In this document: one piece after another, positions 43,205 to 52,193 of the stretch
Numbering within the stretch: position 1 is the first letter of the stretch
Layout of the letters: each line of letters begins with the position of its first letter
Assembly: GCF_916618915.1 (NCBI RefSeq)
Contig: NZ_CAKAKE010000001.1
Location: 2,463,001 to 2,527,000 of the forward strand
From: Stenotrophomonas sp. Marseille-Q4652
GTDB lineage: Bacteria; Pseudomonadota; Gammaproteobacteria; Xanthomonadales; Xanthomonadaceae
Reading direction: 5' to 3'
DNA length: 64,000 nucleotides
Program-made: the position numbers and the translations under genes
Notes under the pieces: generated by a model
What the model was told of the DNA's origin: nothing
The model's database searches: none
What the model saw: the letters and a program-made list of their open reading frames with translations, nothing else

Positions 43205-44865
43205 GCCTTGTCCTTCAATTGCTCGCTTGCCCAGGCGCCGAGTTTCTCGCGCCCGATCTTGGCGTTGTGGCGGATGTCCACCGGGAAGCCCTTGTGCCGC
43301 AGGAAACAGCCGATGCGCGCGGTATGCGCATGGCGTGCGCCGAGCTGGCGCAGCTGCGCCTCGACCTGCGGCCACGCGGAGGCATCGACGCCCCTGGCCA
43401 ACTCCACGCACAGCACCGGTCGCTGCGCGCCGGGCGCACCCACGCCAACCAGTGCGGTGCGCCGCACCTGCGGATGGGTGTTGAACACCGGCTCGACCTG
43501 CTCGGTGTACAGCGGTCCATCGGCCGCCTCCACGCGCTGGGTCTTGCGGCCGCAGAACCACAGCCGACCCTCGGCATCGAAATAGCCCACGTCGCCCATG
43601 CGATGGACGATGCGCCCGCTGCCATCTGCCAGGGTCTCGTGGATCTTGGCTGCGGCGGTGGCGGCCTCGCGGTTGAAATAGCTGTCGGTGGCGGTCGGCC
43701 CGGCGACGGTGATCTCGCCAACCTGGCCGGCCGGCAGCTCACGCACATCAACCCACTGCGCAATCGGGCGGTCGTCGATGGCGATGATGCGCACCACGTT
43801 CGGCGCGACCACCGCACCGACGCAGGTGCCGGCGCCGGCTTCGGTCGCCTCGCGGGTGGACTCCAGCTCGCGGCCCTCGATCACCGCCACCGGCAGGCAC
43901 TCGGTGGCGCCATACGGCGTCCAGAACTGCGCGTCTTCCGGCAGCAGGGTGCGGATCCTGGCCACCACATCCGGTGGCACCGGCGCACCGGCCGAGGTCA
44001 CCCGGCGCACGCCGGGCAGCGGCCGGCCGTAGTCGGCCAGCACCCGCATCAGCGCCGGCGAGCCGAACAGCTGGGTCACGCCGAAGCGGGCGATCGCATC
44101 GTGCAGCCGGCGCGGATTGGCGCTGGCCGGCCGGGTCGGGTCCATGTCCGGGATCACGCTGGTCAGCCCCAGCGCCGGATCAAACAACGCGAAAGGCGGG
44201 AAGGTCGGCAGGTCCACCCCGCCCGGCTCCATGCCGAAGGCATTGCGCAGCAGCTCGACCTGGCCGAGGAAATGGCGGTGGCGGTAGACCACCCCCTTGG
44301 GCACGCCGGTCGAGCCGGAGGTGAACAGGATCGCGGCGACCTCGTCCGGGTCGGTGGCCGCCAGCTGGCTGCCCGCTCCGGCACCGCGGGCTTCCAGCCG
44401 GGCCAGCGTGGTCCCGCCCCAGCCCCAGCGTCCGCCCACGGTGACGATGCGGGTGGCGCTGCGCGCCCAGCCCAGCAGCCGCCGCGCCAGCTGCGCCAGC
44501 GGGATGCCGATGAAGGCCTGCGGCTGCGCCTCGTCCAGGCACTGCCGCAGCGCGCGCTTGTCGATGCCCGGATCGACCAGCACCGGCACCGCGCCGACCT
44601 TGAACAGCGCGAACATCAGCAGGAAGAACTCCGGCGACGGCCGCACCATGACCACGGCGCGTACGCCGCGGCCGATGCCATGGGCGACCAGACCGGCGGC
44701 GATCGCATCGCTGCGGCGGTCCAGGGTGCGGTAGTCGAGGGTGACGTCGTAGGCGGCCAGGCCGTTGCCCTGGGCGCGGCGGCCGGGGCAGCGGATGGCG
44801 ACCTGGTCCGGCCGCTCGCGCGCCAGTTGTGGCAGGCGGGCGGCGATGTTGCAGGGCTCGTTCAT
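43201..44865 (-). CDS. oleC: OleC, beta-lactone synthetase
   Basis: A 554-residue member of the ANL adenylating superfamily. AMP-binding core [17 protein letters not shown], then [32 protein letters not shown] and the C-terminal [13 protein letters not shown] lysine. In the Ole pathway, OleC uses ATP to close the 2-alkyl-3-hydroxy acid into a beta-lactone rather than forming a CoA ester. Its stop overlaps oleD. The YkgJ-like gene is divergent from it (101 bp). Confidence 0.93.
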   Translation of the reverse strand: MNEPCNIAARLPQLARERPDQVAIRCPGRRAQGNGLAAYDVTLDYRTLDRRSDAIAAGLVAHGIGRGVRAVVMVRPSPEFFLLMFALFKVGAVPVLVDPGIDKRALRQCLDEAQPQAFIGIPLAQLARRLLGWARSATRIVTVGGRWGWGGTTLARLEARGAGAGSQLAATDPDEVAAILFTSGSTGVPKGVVYRHRHFLGQVELLRNAFGMEPGGVDLPTFPPFALFDPALGLTSVIPDMDPTRPASANPRRLHDAIARFGVTQLFGSPALMRVLADYGRPLPGVRRVTSAGAPVPPDVVARIRTLLPEDAQFWTPYGATECLPVAVIEGRELESTREATEAGAGTCVGAVVAPNVVRIIAIDDRPIAQWVDVRELPAGQVGEITVAGPTATDSYFNREAATAAAKIHETLADGSGRIVHRMGDVGYFDAEGRLWFCGRKTQRVEAADGPLYTEQVEPVFNTHPQVRRTALVGVGAPGAQRPVLCVELARGVDASAWPQVEAQLRQLGARHAHTARIGCFLRHKGFPVDIRHNAKIGREKLGAWASEQLKDKA

Positions 44866-44966
44866 CGGGCTATTGTCGCCGCTGCAGAAAAATCTTGCGC
44901 GGCGCCGGCACGCGTGGAAAATCGCCGCCTCCCTCCTGTTCGCTGCCGCCCACGGCCGGTATCCCC

Positions 44967-45398
44967 ATGCCCCATCCCTGCCTTACCTGTGGTGCCTGCT
45001 GTACCCAGTACCGGGTCGCCTTCCACTGGATGGAGTCGGACGAAGTCACCGAAGGCGGCGTGCCGCACCAGCTGACCCAGACGCTGGACCCGCATCGCCT
45101 GTGCATGCGCGGTACCCATTCCGATCCGATCCGCTGCGTGGCGCTGGATGCGGAGATCGGGGTGTATTCACGCTGCAGCATCCATCCCAACCGGCCCAGC
45201 GTGTGCCGCGAGGTCGATGCCTCGTGGGAATACGGCAAGCCCAGCTCGCAGTGCGACCGCGCGCGCATCGCCCATGGCATGGCAGCACTGACCCCGGCCG
45301 ACTGGCGCTGGCGCGATGGCGCCGACAACGACGACGACCATCCCGACGACAACGGCAACAGCCCTTCGTCGCCGCCGACCACGCCGATCGCGGCCTGA
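44967..45398 (+). CDS. YkgJ-family cysteine-cluster protein inside the ole locus
   Basis: A 143-residue protein of the YkgJ/zinc-iron-chelating Cys-cluster family. N-terminal CLTCGACCTQYRVAFHW, then DPIRCVALD, YSRCSIHPNRPSVCREV give the conserved Cys set expected to bind Fe-S or zinc. The C-terminal tail is acidic and disordered (DGADNDDDHPDDNGNSPS). It is on the strand opposite oleABCD, between oleB and oleC. Its role is unknown; an insertion that splits the ole genes is the conservative view. ATG at 44967 is chosen because the Cys motif starts directly after. Confidence 0.83.
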   Translation: MPHPCLTCGACCTQYRVAFHWMESDEVTEGGVPHQLTQTLDPHRLCMRGTHSDPIRCVALDAEIGVYSRCSIHPNRPSVCREVDASWEYGKPSSQCDRARIAHGMAALTPADWRWRDGADNDDDHPDDNGNSPSSPPTTPIAA

Positions 45399-45452
45399 CA
45401 CCTGCGGAGTTGCGCCACGCCAACACGACGGCGCGACGTCCTCGGCAGTGCC

Positions 45453-46346
45453 TCAGTCCAGCGGATGGCGCTGCAGGAACTCGCGCACCGCCGGCACGAT
45501 CACTTCGTGCTTGTCTTCCAGCACGTAGTGGTTGGCATCCTCGAAGGCCATCACCTGCGCATCCGGCAGCGCTTGGCGGAAAGTGCGCAGGAACGGGTAG
45601 TCGAAACAGATGTCACGCAGGCCCCAGGCGATGAACGCCGGGCGGTCGGCAAACGAAGGCAGCGCTTCACCGGCACGGGTCAGCAGCGACCAGCCACGGT
45701 CTTCCGGCCCCAGCGGGATGTCCTGCATGAAGCGGATGGTCGAGATGCGGTTGTCCCAGTTGTCGTACGGGGCGACGTAGGCACGGCGCACGTCGGCCGG
45801 CATGCGGCGGCTCACGCCCAGCCACGAGGCACCGGCGGAGAACGCATTGAAGGTGCGGATCAGCCACTCGCCGGGCTTCCAGTGGCGGCCCAGCGCGATC
45901 TGCCACGGCATCTTCTTGTCGGCCGGCATCGGGAAGGCGGCGGTGTTGGTGATCACCAGGCGCTTGACCTGGTGATGGTGGCCCAGCGCCCAGCCAAACC
46001 CGATCATGCCGCCCCAGTCGTGCACGGCCAGGGTGATCGGACCGGTGATGCCCAGATGGTCGAGCAGTGCGGTCAGGTCATCCACGCGCGACTGCAGGGT
46101 GTAGTCGTAGCGGCTGTCATCGGGCTTGTCCGACAGGCCCATGCCGATGTGGTCCGGCACGATGCAGCGGTACGTGTCGCTCAGCCCGTTGACCAGGTGG
46201 CGCCACAGGTAGCTCCACGACGGATTGCCGTGCAGCATCACCACCACCTCGCCGTCGCGCGGGCCTTGGTCGACGTAGTTCATCCAAATGCCGGGACGCA
46301 CTTCGAAGCGGTGGGTCGTGCTCGGGTAACCGGGGAACTGGCTCAT
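45453..46346 (-). CDS. oleB: OleB, beta-lactone decarboxylase
   Basis: A 297-residue alpha/beta hydrolase of the haloalkane-dehalogenase-like type. Oxyanion loop LHGNPSWSY (38-46); Asp110 in VHDWGG is the nucleophile, as in OleB (Asp114 in the Xanthomonas enzyme, from memory); the base His is in EDANHYVLED. It decarboxylates the OleC beta-lactone to a cis-alkene plus CO2. A terminator separates it from oleA upstream, so it may have a separate promoter or need readthrough. Confidence 0.92.
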   Translation of the reverse strand: MSQFPGYPSTTHRFEVRPGIWMNYVDQGPRDGEVVVMLHGNPSWSYLWRHLVNGLSDTYRCIVPDHIGMGLSDKPDDSRYDYTLQSRVDDLTALLDHLGITGPITLAVHDWGGMIGFGWALGHHHQVKRLVITNTAAFPMPADKKMPWQIALGRHWKPGEWLIRTFNAFSAGASWLGVSRRMPADVRRAYVAPYDNWDNRISTIRFMQDIPLGPEDRGWSLLTRAGEALPSFADRPAFIAWGLRDICFDYPFLRTFRQALPDAQVMAFEDANHYVLEDKHEVIVPAVREFLQRHPLD

Positions 46347-46360
46347 CAGATCGCACCTGC

Positions 46361-46385
46361 AAAAAGGGCCGGCAGAACCGGCCCT
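46361..46385 (-). terminator. Rho-independent terminator between oleA and oleB
   Basis: On the minus strand, AGGGCCGG-TTCTG-CCGGCCCT (8-bp perfect stem) is followed by TTTTTGC. It lies 23 bp after the oleA stop and 15 bp before the oleB start. Confidence 0.8.
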
Positions 46386-46407
46386 GTGTTTCGTCGGGAT
46401 CTGGCGC

Positions 46408-47424
46408 TTACCAGACCACTTCGGCCATCGAGCAGTTCAGGCCCGAGCCGATGCCCATCAGCGCGACGCGGTCGCCCTTCTTGAGCTTGCCCAGCTGGCG
46501 CAGCTTGCTCAGCACGATCGGCACGCTGGCCGGGCCGATGTTGCCGTACTCACCGAAGATGGTCATCACCTTCTTCGGGTCGATGCCGAAGGACTTGATG
46601 AAGGCATTGGTGTGCGGCTGGCTGACCTGGTGGATCACGAACTGGTCGATCTCCTCCACCGCCCAGCCGAGGCCGGCCTTGGCGGCGACGAAGGTCTTCT
46701 GCGCCAGCTTGATGCCTTCGATCAGCAGCATGCGGGTGTCGGTGACCATGCGGTCCAGGTTGCCAAGGCACAGCTTGTTCCATTCGTTGGCCGAACGGGT
46801 CACGCCGCCCTTGTAGCGCGGGGCTTCCGGGACCAGCTCGGTACGTGCCAGCACCATCGCCGCGGCGCCCGAACCGGTGGTCAGCGCCGCCAGTTCGTTG
46901 CGGAAGTCCTCGGCGGTCACGTCCGGGGCGGTCATGCGCTCGATGGTCTTTTCGTAGACCAGGTTCGAGGTTTCGCCGTCGACGATCAGCGCGTAGTCGA
47001 TGTCGCCCCGCTCGAGCATGCGTGCAGCCACGTCCATGCCGTTGATGAAGGCCAGGCAGGCGTTGGCGATGTCAAAGCTCATGCACTGGTCGCCGGTGCC
47101 CAGGTTGCCGGACACGATGCTGGCCGTGGACGGCTCCAGGTAGTCGCGGCTGACCGAGGTGTTGACCAGCAGGCCGAGCTTGTCGGCGCCGATGCCGGCA
47201 TCTTCCAGCGCCTGGCGCGCGGCCAGGGTGGCGGCGTCGGAGGCCTGCATGTCGGCGTCCCACAGGCGGCGGGCGTGGATGCCGGCGATGTCGCCGAGTA
47301 CGTCGGTGCGGATGCCCAGACGATCCATCGTCGGCTGCAAGCGCTCGTTGATTTCCTTGGAAGTCAGCGTATGCGGCGCATCAATGTGCGCCAGTCCCGC
47401 GATCGAGACATTCTTGAAAAGCAT
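46408..47424 (-). CDS. oleA: OleA, long-chain acyl-CoA condensing thiolase
   Basis: A 338-residue thiolase-fold enzyme (FabH-like) doing non-decarboxylative Claisen condensation of two fatty acyl-CoAs to a beta-keto acid. Cys123 (IANACLAFINGM) is the nucleophile; Glu97 (RDYLEPST) is the OleA-specific base (Cys143 and Glu117 in tagged Xanthomonas OleA, an offset of 20). The sequence closely follows my memory of X. campestris OleA from MLFKNVSIAGLAHIDAPHTL onwards. It is the first gene of the ole set. Confidence 0.96.
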   Translation of the reverse strand: MLFKNVSIAGLAHIDAPHTLTSKEINERLQPTMDRLGIRTDVLGDIAGIHARRLWDADMQASDAATLAARQALEDAGIGADKLGLLVNTSVSRDYLEPSTASIVSGNLGTGDQCMSFDIANACLAFINGMDVAARMLERGDIDYALIVDGETSNLVYEKTIERMTAPDVTAEDFRNELAALTTGSGAAAMVLARTELVPEAPRYKGGVTRSANEWNKLCLGNLDRMVTDTRMLLIEGIKLAQKTFVAAKAGLGWAVEEIDQFVIHQVSQPHTNAFIKSFGIDPKKVMTIFGEYGNIGPASVPIVLSKLRQLGKLKKGDRVALMGIGSGLNCSMAEVVW

Positions 47425-47524
47425 CGGGATAGCGCCAAAGCGTCGGCGAAGGGGGCACTATTCTAGCCCCTGCCCGTTTTCACCGCATCTTTACGAATTC
47501 ACGCCCGGGCGTATGGAAACGCGC

Positions 47525-47845
47525 TCAGCGGCGCGGGCAACTGTAGGCCTTGAAGCGCTGGCTGCCGTCCGACGGCGCGGCCGCGGCCTGCACGGCGTTG
47601 GCGCCGGCGCTGGGCGCCTCGTTGCGGGCCAGGGTTTCCAGTTCTTCCTGCACGCGCAGCGCATTGCGGTTGTAGAAGGCGACCTTGTCCTTCACCGAGA
47701 CGACGATCTCGCCCTTGAGCTGGCAGCCACCCGGGATCGGCCCGGCGGGCAGCACCTGCACGGCCTTGCCGGCGGTCTCGATCGGCACCCAGGTGCAGGC
47801 GGTGGCGGTGGCGGCGATCAGGGCGGAAACAAGCAGTGCGCGCAT
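47525..47845 (-). CDS. DUF4156-like lipoprotein
   Basis: A 106-residue secreted protein with a lipobox (ALIAATATACTWVP), so Cys17 is probably lipidated. The mature part has two Cys (GGCQLKGEI and YSCPR) that could form a disulfide, and the block GCQLKGEIVVSVKDKVAFYNR typical of DUF4156 (YjeI-like) proteins. Function unknown. ATG at 47845 has AAGG 8 nt upstream; the longer frame lacks signal features. Confidence 0.82.
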   Translation of the reverse strand: MRALLVSALIAATATACTWVPIETAGKAVQVLPAGPIPGGCQLKGEIVVSVKDKVAFYNRNALRVQEELETLARNEAPSAGANAVQAAAAPSDGSQRFKAYSCPRR

Positions 47846-47945
47846 GGGAAGACCTTGGCAGGGAACTGGGCGGATTGTGCCGCCGGCGGATGAATCGGTG
47901 CTGTGCCGCCGCCTGCACGGGGGCAGGCGGCGGCGGGTCTGCACT

Positions 47946-50810
47946 TTACTTGGAAGCGGCCGTGGACGTGACCGGCTTGCCGTCGGCGTCGACGATGCTT
48001 ACCTCGCCAAGGCCCAAGGCGCGGATCGGCGCTTCGGTCTGCTTGAGGTCACCCACCACCACCCAGGTCAGGGCGTTCGGGTCCAGCGCCTTGGCCGCTT
48101 CGGCCACGTCGGCCGCGGTCAGCGACTCGATCTCGGCCTTGCGCTTGAACACGTAGTCATCCGGGCGCTGGTAGCGCACGTTGCTGGCGATGGTGCTCAT
48201 CACCGCGGCGGCGGTCTCGTAGGCGCCGGGCAGGCTCAGGGTCTGGATGGCGCGGATGCGGGCGACTTCGGCATCGGTCGGCGGACGCTGGCCGGTGGCG
48301 AATTCGGTGATCTCGCGATGCAGCTCCTGCAGCGACTCGGCGGTCTTGTCGATCTGCACCGGCGCCATCGTCATCCACGGGCGCTGGCCCAGCGTGTTGC
48401 TGGCCGAGGCGCGCACGCCGTAGGACCAGTGCTTGTCCTCGCGCAGGTTCATGTTCAGGCGCGAGGTGAAGTCACCGCCCAGCACGCCGTTGGCCATGTC
48501 GAAGCGGATGGAGCCCGGATCCATGCTCGAGGGCACCACCTGGCCGACGATCAGGTTGGCCTGCACCGAGCCGGGCTGGTCCATCAGGTAGATGCGCGGC
48601 GTGGACGGACGCGCGACTTCGGCCGGGGCCGGCACCTTCGGGGCCGGGCCTTCACCCTTCCAGTCGCCGAGCACGCGGTTGAGCAGCGGCACGATCTCCT
48701 TCAGCGTGGTGTCGCCGACCACGACCAGGGTGGCACCTTCCGGACGGATCCAGTCCTTGTGGAACTGCACCAGGTCCTCGCGGCCCAGCGCGGCGATCGC
48801 GCCCTCGTCACCGCTGCCGGTGAACGGGATGGCGTACGGATGGCCGGCGCCGTACAGCAGCGGCGGCAGCACGCGCATGGCCATCGCGTTGGGCTGCACC
48901 TTCTCCTGCTTGATGCCGGCGATCCAGGTCGCCCTGACCCGGTCGATCTCGTGCTGATCGAAGCGCGGCTTGCGCAGCAGGTCGGCGAACAGGGCCAGCG
49001 ACGGCGCCAGGTTCTCCTTCAGCGCCGAGCCGTAGATGGTCGCGCCATCGAGCGAGGCACCGGTGCCGAAACGGGCGCCCAGCGCATCGGCGGCATCGGC
49101 GAAGGCCAGCGAACCAAGCTCGCCCGCGCCTTCGTTGAGCATGTTCATGGTGAAGCTGGCGGTGCCGGGCTTGCGGCCCTGGTCGGCGGTGAAGCCGCCA
49201 TCGAACTGGTAGCTCAGCTGCACCACCGGGATGTCATGGCGCTCGGCCAGGATCAGCTGGGTGCCGTTCTTCAGCGTGGCGCGCTGCAGGGCCGGGAATT
49301 TCAGCTCCGGGAACTTCTCGGTCTTCGGCACACCGGCGCTGCGGTCGACCTGGGCCGGGGTGGTGGTGTACTTCGGATCGACCGTCGGCATCTGGAACGG
49401 CGCCGGGGTTTCCGACGGCAGCTCGGCCAGCGGGGTACGCTCGCCCGGCTCGACCACGATGGTGTGGCTGCCCACGTCCAGCCACTTGCCGGCCACGGCC
49501 TTGATGTCGGCGGCGGTGGACTTGTCGATGTTGGCCAGCGAGGTGCGGAAGCAACCCGGATCGCCCTCGTACACGGCGCATTCGGCCAGCGCGTCGGCCT
49601 TGCCGCCGAAGCCGCCGATGCGCTCGATGCCACGGATGAAGCCGGAGCGGAACGCGGTCTTGGCGCGGGCCAGCTCGTCGGCGCTCGGGCCTTCATTGAT
49701 CAGGCGGCGGATTTCCTCGTCGATGATCTGCTCGACCCGGGCCGGGTCCACGCCCTGCTTCACGGTGGCCATCACGATGAAGTTCGAGCCCAGCTGCGAG
49801 GCATAGGCGCCGGCGCTGATGTTGTCCACCAGCTTGTCGTTGTGCAGCAGGCGCTGGTCCAGACGCGAGGACTTGGCACCGCCAAGCACGCGCGCGAACA
49901 ACTGCAGCTGGTCGATGTCCACGGTGCCGGTCTGGGCCACGTTCCAGGCGCGGTAGATGCGGGCCTGCGGCACCTTGTCGGCCATCACCTCGCGGGTGTC
50001 GGCATCGCGCTTGGCCACGTTGACCGCCGGCTGCGCCATGGTCGGGCCGGCCGGGATGTCGCCGAAGTACCTGGCCACCTTTTCCCTGGCGGTCTTGACG
50101 TCGATGTCGCCGGCCAGCACCAGCACCGCGTTGTTCGGGCCATACCAGGTCCGGAACCAGTTCTTGACGTCTTCCAGCGAGGCGGCATTGAGGTCGTTCA
50201 TCGAGCCGATGACGCCGTGGTGGTACGGGTGGCCCGCCGGGTACAGCGCGCGGGTCAGCTTGTCCCAGACCTGGCCATAGGGCTGGTTCTCGCCCTGGCG
50301 CTTTTCGTTCTGGACCACGCCGCGCTGTTCATCCAGCGCCGCCTGGTCGACCGCGCCGAGCAGGTGGCCCATGCGGTCGGATTCCATCCACAGCGCCATG
50401 TCCAGCGCGGTGGTCGGCACGTTCTGGAAGTAGTTGGTGCGGTCGGTATTGGTGGTGCCGTTCTGGTCGGTGACGCCGACCTGCTTGAACGGTTCGAAGA
50501 ACTCGCCGCGGTGGTTCTCGCTGGCCTGGAACATCAGGTGTTCGAACAGGTGCGCGAAACCGGTGCGACCGGCCGGCTCGTCCTTGGCACCGACGTGGTA
50601 CCAGATGTTGACCGCCACCACCGGCGCCTTGCGGTCGGTGTGCACCACCACGCGCAGGCCGTTGGGCAGGGTGAATTCCTCATAAGGAATGTCCACGGAG
50701 GCCACGGAGGACTTGGCCTTGGCCAGGGCCGGGGCCGGCACGAAGGCCGCGCCTCCAAGCAGCGCCGCGGAGAGGGCCAGGGCCAGTGCGGCAGGGCGAA
50801 TGACGGTCAT
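47946..50810 (-). CDS. Two-domain M16 zinc peptidase, exported
   Basis: A 954-residue pitrilysin-family protein. Signal peptide: residues 1-30 (ending APALA). The N-terminal M16 domain has the inverted zinc motif HLFEH (87-91, in FAHLFEHLMFQ) with the downstream Glu in the EQRGVVQNEKRQ segment. The C-terminal M16 repeat (from about residue 500) lacks the motif, as usual for the structural half. Likely periplasmic, degrading peptides. Convergent or linked genes give no further clue. Confidence 0.93.
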   Translation of the reverse strand: MTVIRPAALALALSAALLGGAAFVPAPALAKAKSSVASVDIPYEEFTLPNGLRVVVHTDRKAPVVAVNIWYHVGAKDEPAGRTGFAHLFEHLMFQASENHRGEFFEPFKQVGVTDQNGTTNTDRTNYFQNVPTTALDMALWMESDRMGHLLGAVDQAALDEQRGVVQNEKRQGENQPYGQVWDKLTRALYPAGHPYHHGVIGSMNDLNAASLEDVKNWFRTWYGPNNAVLVLAGDIDVKTAREKVARYFGDIPAGPTMAQPAVNVAKRDADTREVMADKVPQARIYRAWNVAQTGTVDIDQLQLFARVLGGAKSSRLDQRLLHNDKLVDNISAGAYASQLGSNFIVMATVKQGVDPARVEQIIDEEIRRLINEGPSADELARAKTAFRSGFIRGIERIGGFGGKADALAECAVYEGDPGCFRTSLANIDKSTAADIKAVAGKWLDVGSHTIVVEPGERTPLAELPSETPAPFQMPTVDPKYTTTPAQVDRSAGVPKTEKFPELKFPALQRATLKNGTQLILAERHDIPVVQLSYQFDGGFTADQGRKPGTASFTMNMLNEGAGELGSLAFADAADALGARFGTGASLDGATIYGSALKENLAPSLALFADLLRKPRFDQHEIDRVRATWIAGIKQEKVQPNAMAMRVLPPLLYGAGHPYAIPFTGSGDEGAIAALGREDLVQFHKDWIRPEGATLVVVGDTTLKEIVPLLNRVLGDWKGEGPAPKVPAPAEVARPSTPRIYLMDQPGSVQANLIVGQVVPSSMDPGSIRFDMANGVLGGDFTSRLNMNLREDKHWSYGVRASASNTLGQRPWMTMAPVQIDKTAESLQELHREITEFATGQRPPTDAEVARIRAIQTLSLPGAYETAAAVMSTIASNVRYQRPDDYVFKRKAEIESLTAADVAEAAKALDPNALTWVVVGDLKQTEAPIRALGLGEVSIVDADGKPVTSTAASK

Positions 50811-51180
50811 TCCTTTGTCCTTGCTGATGAAAGGGACCGGAATGCTAGCCGGTTAACCGGCGGCCGCACATCGGTCGGCAGTCACGGGTACCCGCCCACC
50901 CCTTCCGAGCGGCCTGCGGGCGTCCGAGGCTGTCCGCCCTTGGGCCCGGCGGACGGCCGGACAGCGTGCGGACACTGGAGGCGCGGATAAATCGTCAGGA
51001 AATCAATTACTTGCGGTTGGCACGCATCCTGCGTCAGGAAATCATGCCGAAACGGCATTCAGACAAAAGCTGACTGGATGCTTAACGAAACGCAGGAATT
51101 GAAAATTTCCCTTGCGCCTCGAGTTTCGGTGTACTACCTTACTACCACACCACTGGTCACCAACACTAAACAGGTGCAGC
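50811..51180. other. 370-bp gap with direct repeats before a secreted-protein gene
   Basis: Divergent promoter region between the M16 gene and the gene at 51181. CGTCAGGAAATCA occurs twice (50993-51005, 51032-51044), 39 bp start to start. The part from 51040 to 51180 is noticeably AT-richer than its surroundings. No gene is supported. Confidence 0.6.
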
Positions 51181-51633
51181 ATGAACGCTAAGTCCTTCGC
51201 CATCTCCATCGCCCTCGCCGCCGGATTGGTTTCGACCGCGCAGGCTTCTGACCGCATCGTGACCCTGGAAACCGTGCAGGTCCGTCCGTCGGCCGAGCAG
51301 ATCGCCCAGCGCCAGCACGAACTGGCCAGCGACATCCCCACCCTGGCCTCCGTGCAGGTCCGCCCGACCGTCGGCCAGGTGGTCGAACTGGCCAACGAAC
51401 AGGCCGCCCGCGAGTCGGTCGTGACCCTGGCCGCCGTCGAGGTCCGCCCGTCGGCCGAACAGCGCCAGGCCCTGGCCGCCGAAACGGCCTCGCAGGGCAC
51501 TGGCTCGGTTGGCTCGGCTGCCATCGCCGCCGCCCTGGCCCAGCTGTCGGCCGTGCTGCCGGCGGTCCGCCCGGTGCCGGTGCATCTCCATGGCCTGGTC
51601 GTCGAAGCCGCCGCGCAGCTGGTCAAGCACTGA
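51181..51633 (+). CDS. Secreted repeat protein with three TonB-box-like motifs
   Basis: A 150-residue exported protein (signal peptide residues 1-22, ending TAQA). The mature protein carries three similar units: TLETVQVRPSAEQ, TLASVQVRPTVGQ and TLAAVEVRPSAEQ, about 27-35 residues apart. The core TL-x-x-V-x-V resembles the TonB box of xanthomonad TonB-dependent receptors (TLDAVQV type). After these, residues 105-125 are Ala/Leu rich and hydrophobic. I do not recognise the family. AGGTG precedes ATG 51181. Confidence 0.72.
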   Translation: MNAKSFAISIALAAGLVSTAQASDRIVTLETVQVRPSAEQIAQRQHELASDIPTLASVQVRPTVGQVVELANEQAARESVVTLAAVEVRPSAEQRQALAAETASQGTGSVGSAAIAAALAQLSAVLPAVRPVPVHLHGLVVEAAAQLVKH

Positions 51634-51638
51634 GTCCT

Positions 51639-51657
51639 CGCTCCCGATCCGGGAGCG
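51639..51657 (+). terminator. Hairpin after the repeat-protein gene
   Basis: CGCTCCCG-ATC-CGGGAGCG, an 8-bp perfect stem 6 bp after the stop, without a T-tract. Confidence 0.5.
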
Positions 51658-51678
51658 GGGCCGGCGTAAACTGCGCCG

Positions 51679-52158
51679 ATGACTGCCGCGCCCACCTTCG
51701 ATGTCCTGCTGTTCCAACCGGAAATCCCGCCGAATACCGGCAACGTGATCCGCCTGTGTGCCAATACCGGCGCGCGGCTGCACCTGATAGAGCCGCTGGG
51801 CTTTGACCTCAGCGACCGGCAGCTCAAGCGCGCCGGGCTGGACTACCACGAGTACGCGCGGATGCAGGTCCACCCGGATCTGGAGACCGCGCTGGAACGC
51901 ATCCAGCCCCGGCGCCTGTTCGCCCTGAGTACCCGCGGCAGCGTCCGCTACGACAGCGTTTCCTTCGCCGATGGCGATGCCTTCCTGTTCGGCCCGGAGA
52001 CCCGCGGCCTGCCGCAGGACCTGCTCGATTCACTGCCCGACGGGCGGCGCCTGCGCCTGCCGATGCGCCCGGACAACCGCAGCCTCAACCTGTCCAACAC
52101 CGTGGCGGTGGTGGTGTTCGAGGCATGGCGCCAGCACGGCTTTGCCGGCGGCGCCTGA
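51679..52158 (+). CDS. trmL: tRNA (cytidine(34)-2'-O)-methyltransferase TrmL
   Basis: A 159-residue SPOUT methyltransferase modifying the wobble nucleotide of tRNA-Leu. Motif 1 LFQPEIPPNTGNVIRLCANT, motif 2 DAFLFGPETRGLP and motif 3 RPDNRSLNLSNTVAVVVFEA form the SAM-binding trefoil knot. The length is typical for TrmL (about 157) and lacks the extension of TrmH. It stands between two hairpins. Confidence 0.94.
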   Translation: MTAAPTFDVLLFQPEIPPNTGNVIRLCANTGARLHLIEPLGFDLSDRQLKRAGLDYHEYARMQVHPDLETALERIQPRRLFALSTRGSVRYDSVSFADGDAFLFGPETRGLPQDLLDSLPDGRRLRLPMRPDNRSLNLSNTVAVVVFEAWRQHGFAGGA

Positions 52159-52164
52159 CCACCC

Positions 52165-52185
52165 GGCCCCGCCTGGCGCGGGGCC
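52165..52185. terminator. Hairpin between trmL and gcdH
   Basis: GGCCCCGC/GCGGGGCC, an 8-bp perfect stem with a 5-nt loop, between convergent genes. No T-tract. Confidence 0.55.
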
Positions 52186-52193
52186 AGCTCCAG

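Noticed and set aside
47685..50990. A 1101-codon open frame antisense to the M16 peptidase
   Set aside because: Same artefact of GC-rich coding sequence; the opposite strand is a complete M16 protein.
50993..51044. Direct repeats considered as attachment sites of a mobile element
   Set aside because: Only 26 bp separate them, with nothing mobile between or nearby; more likely regulator sites.
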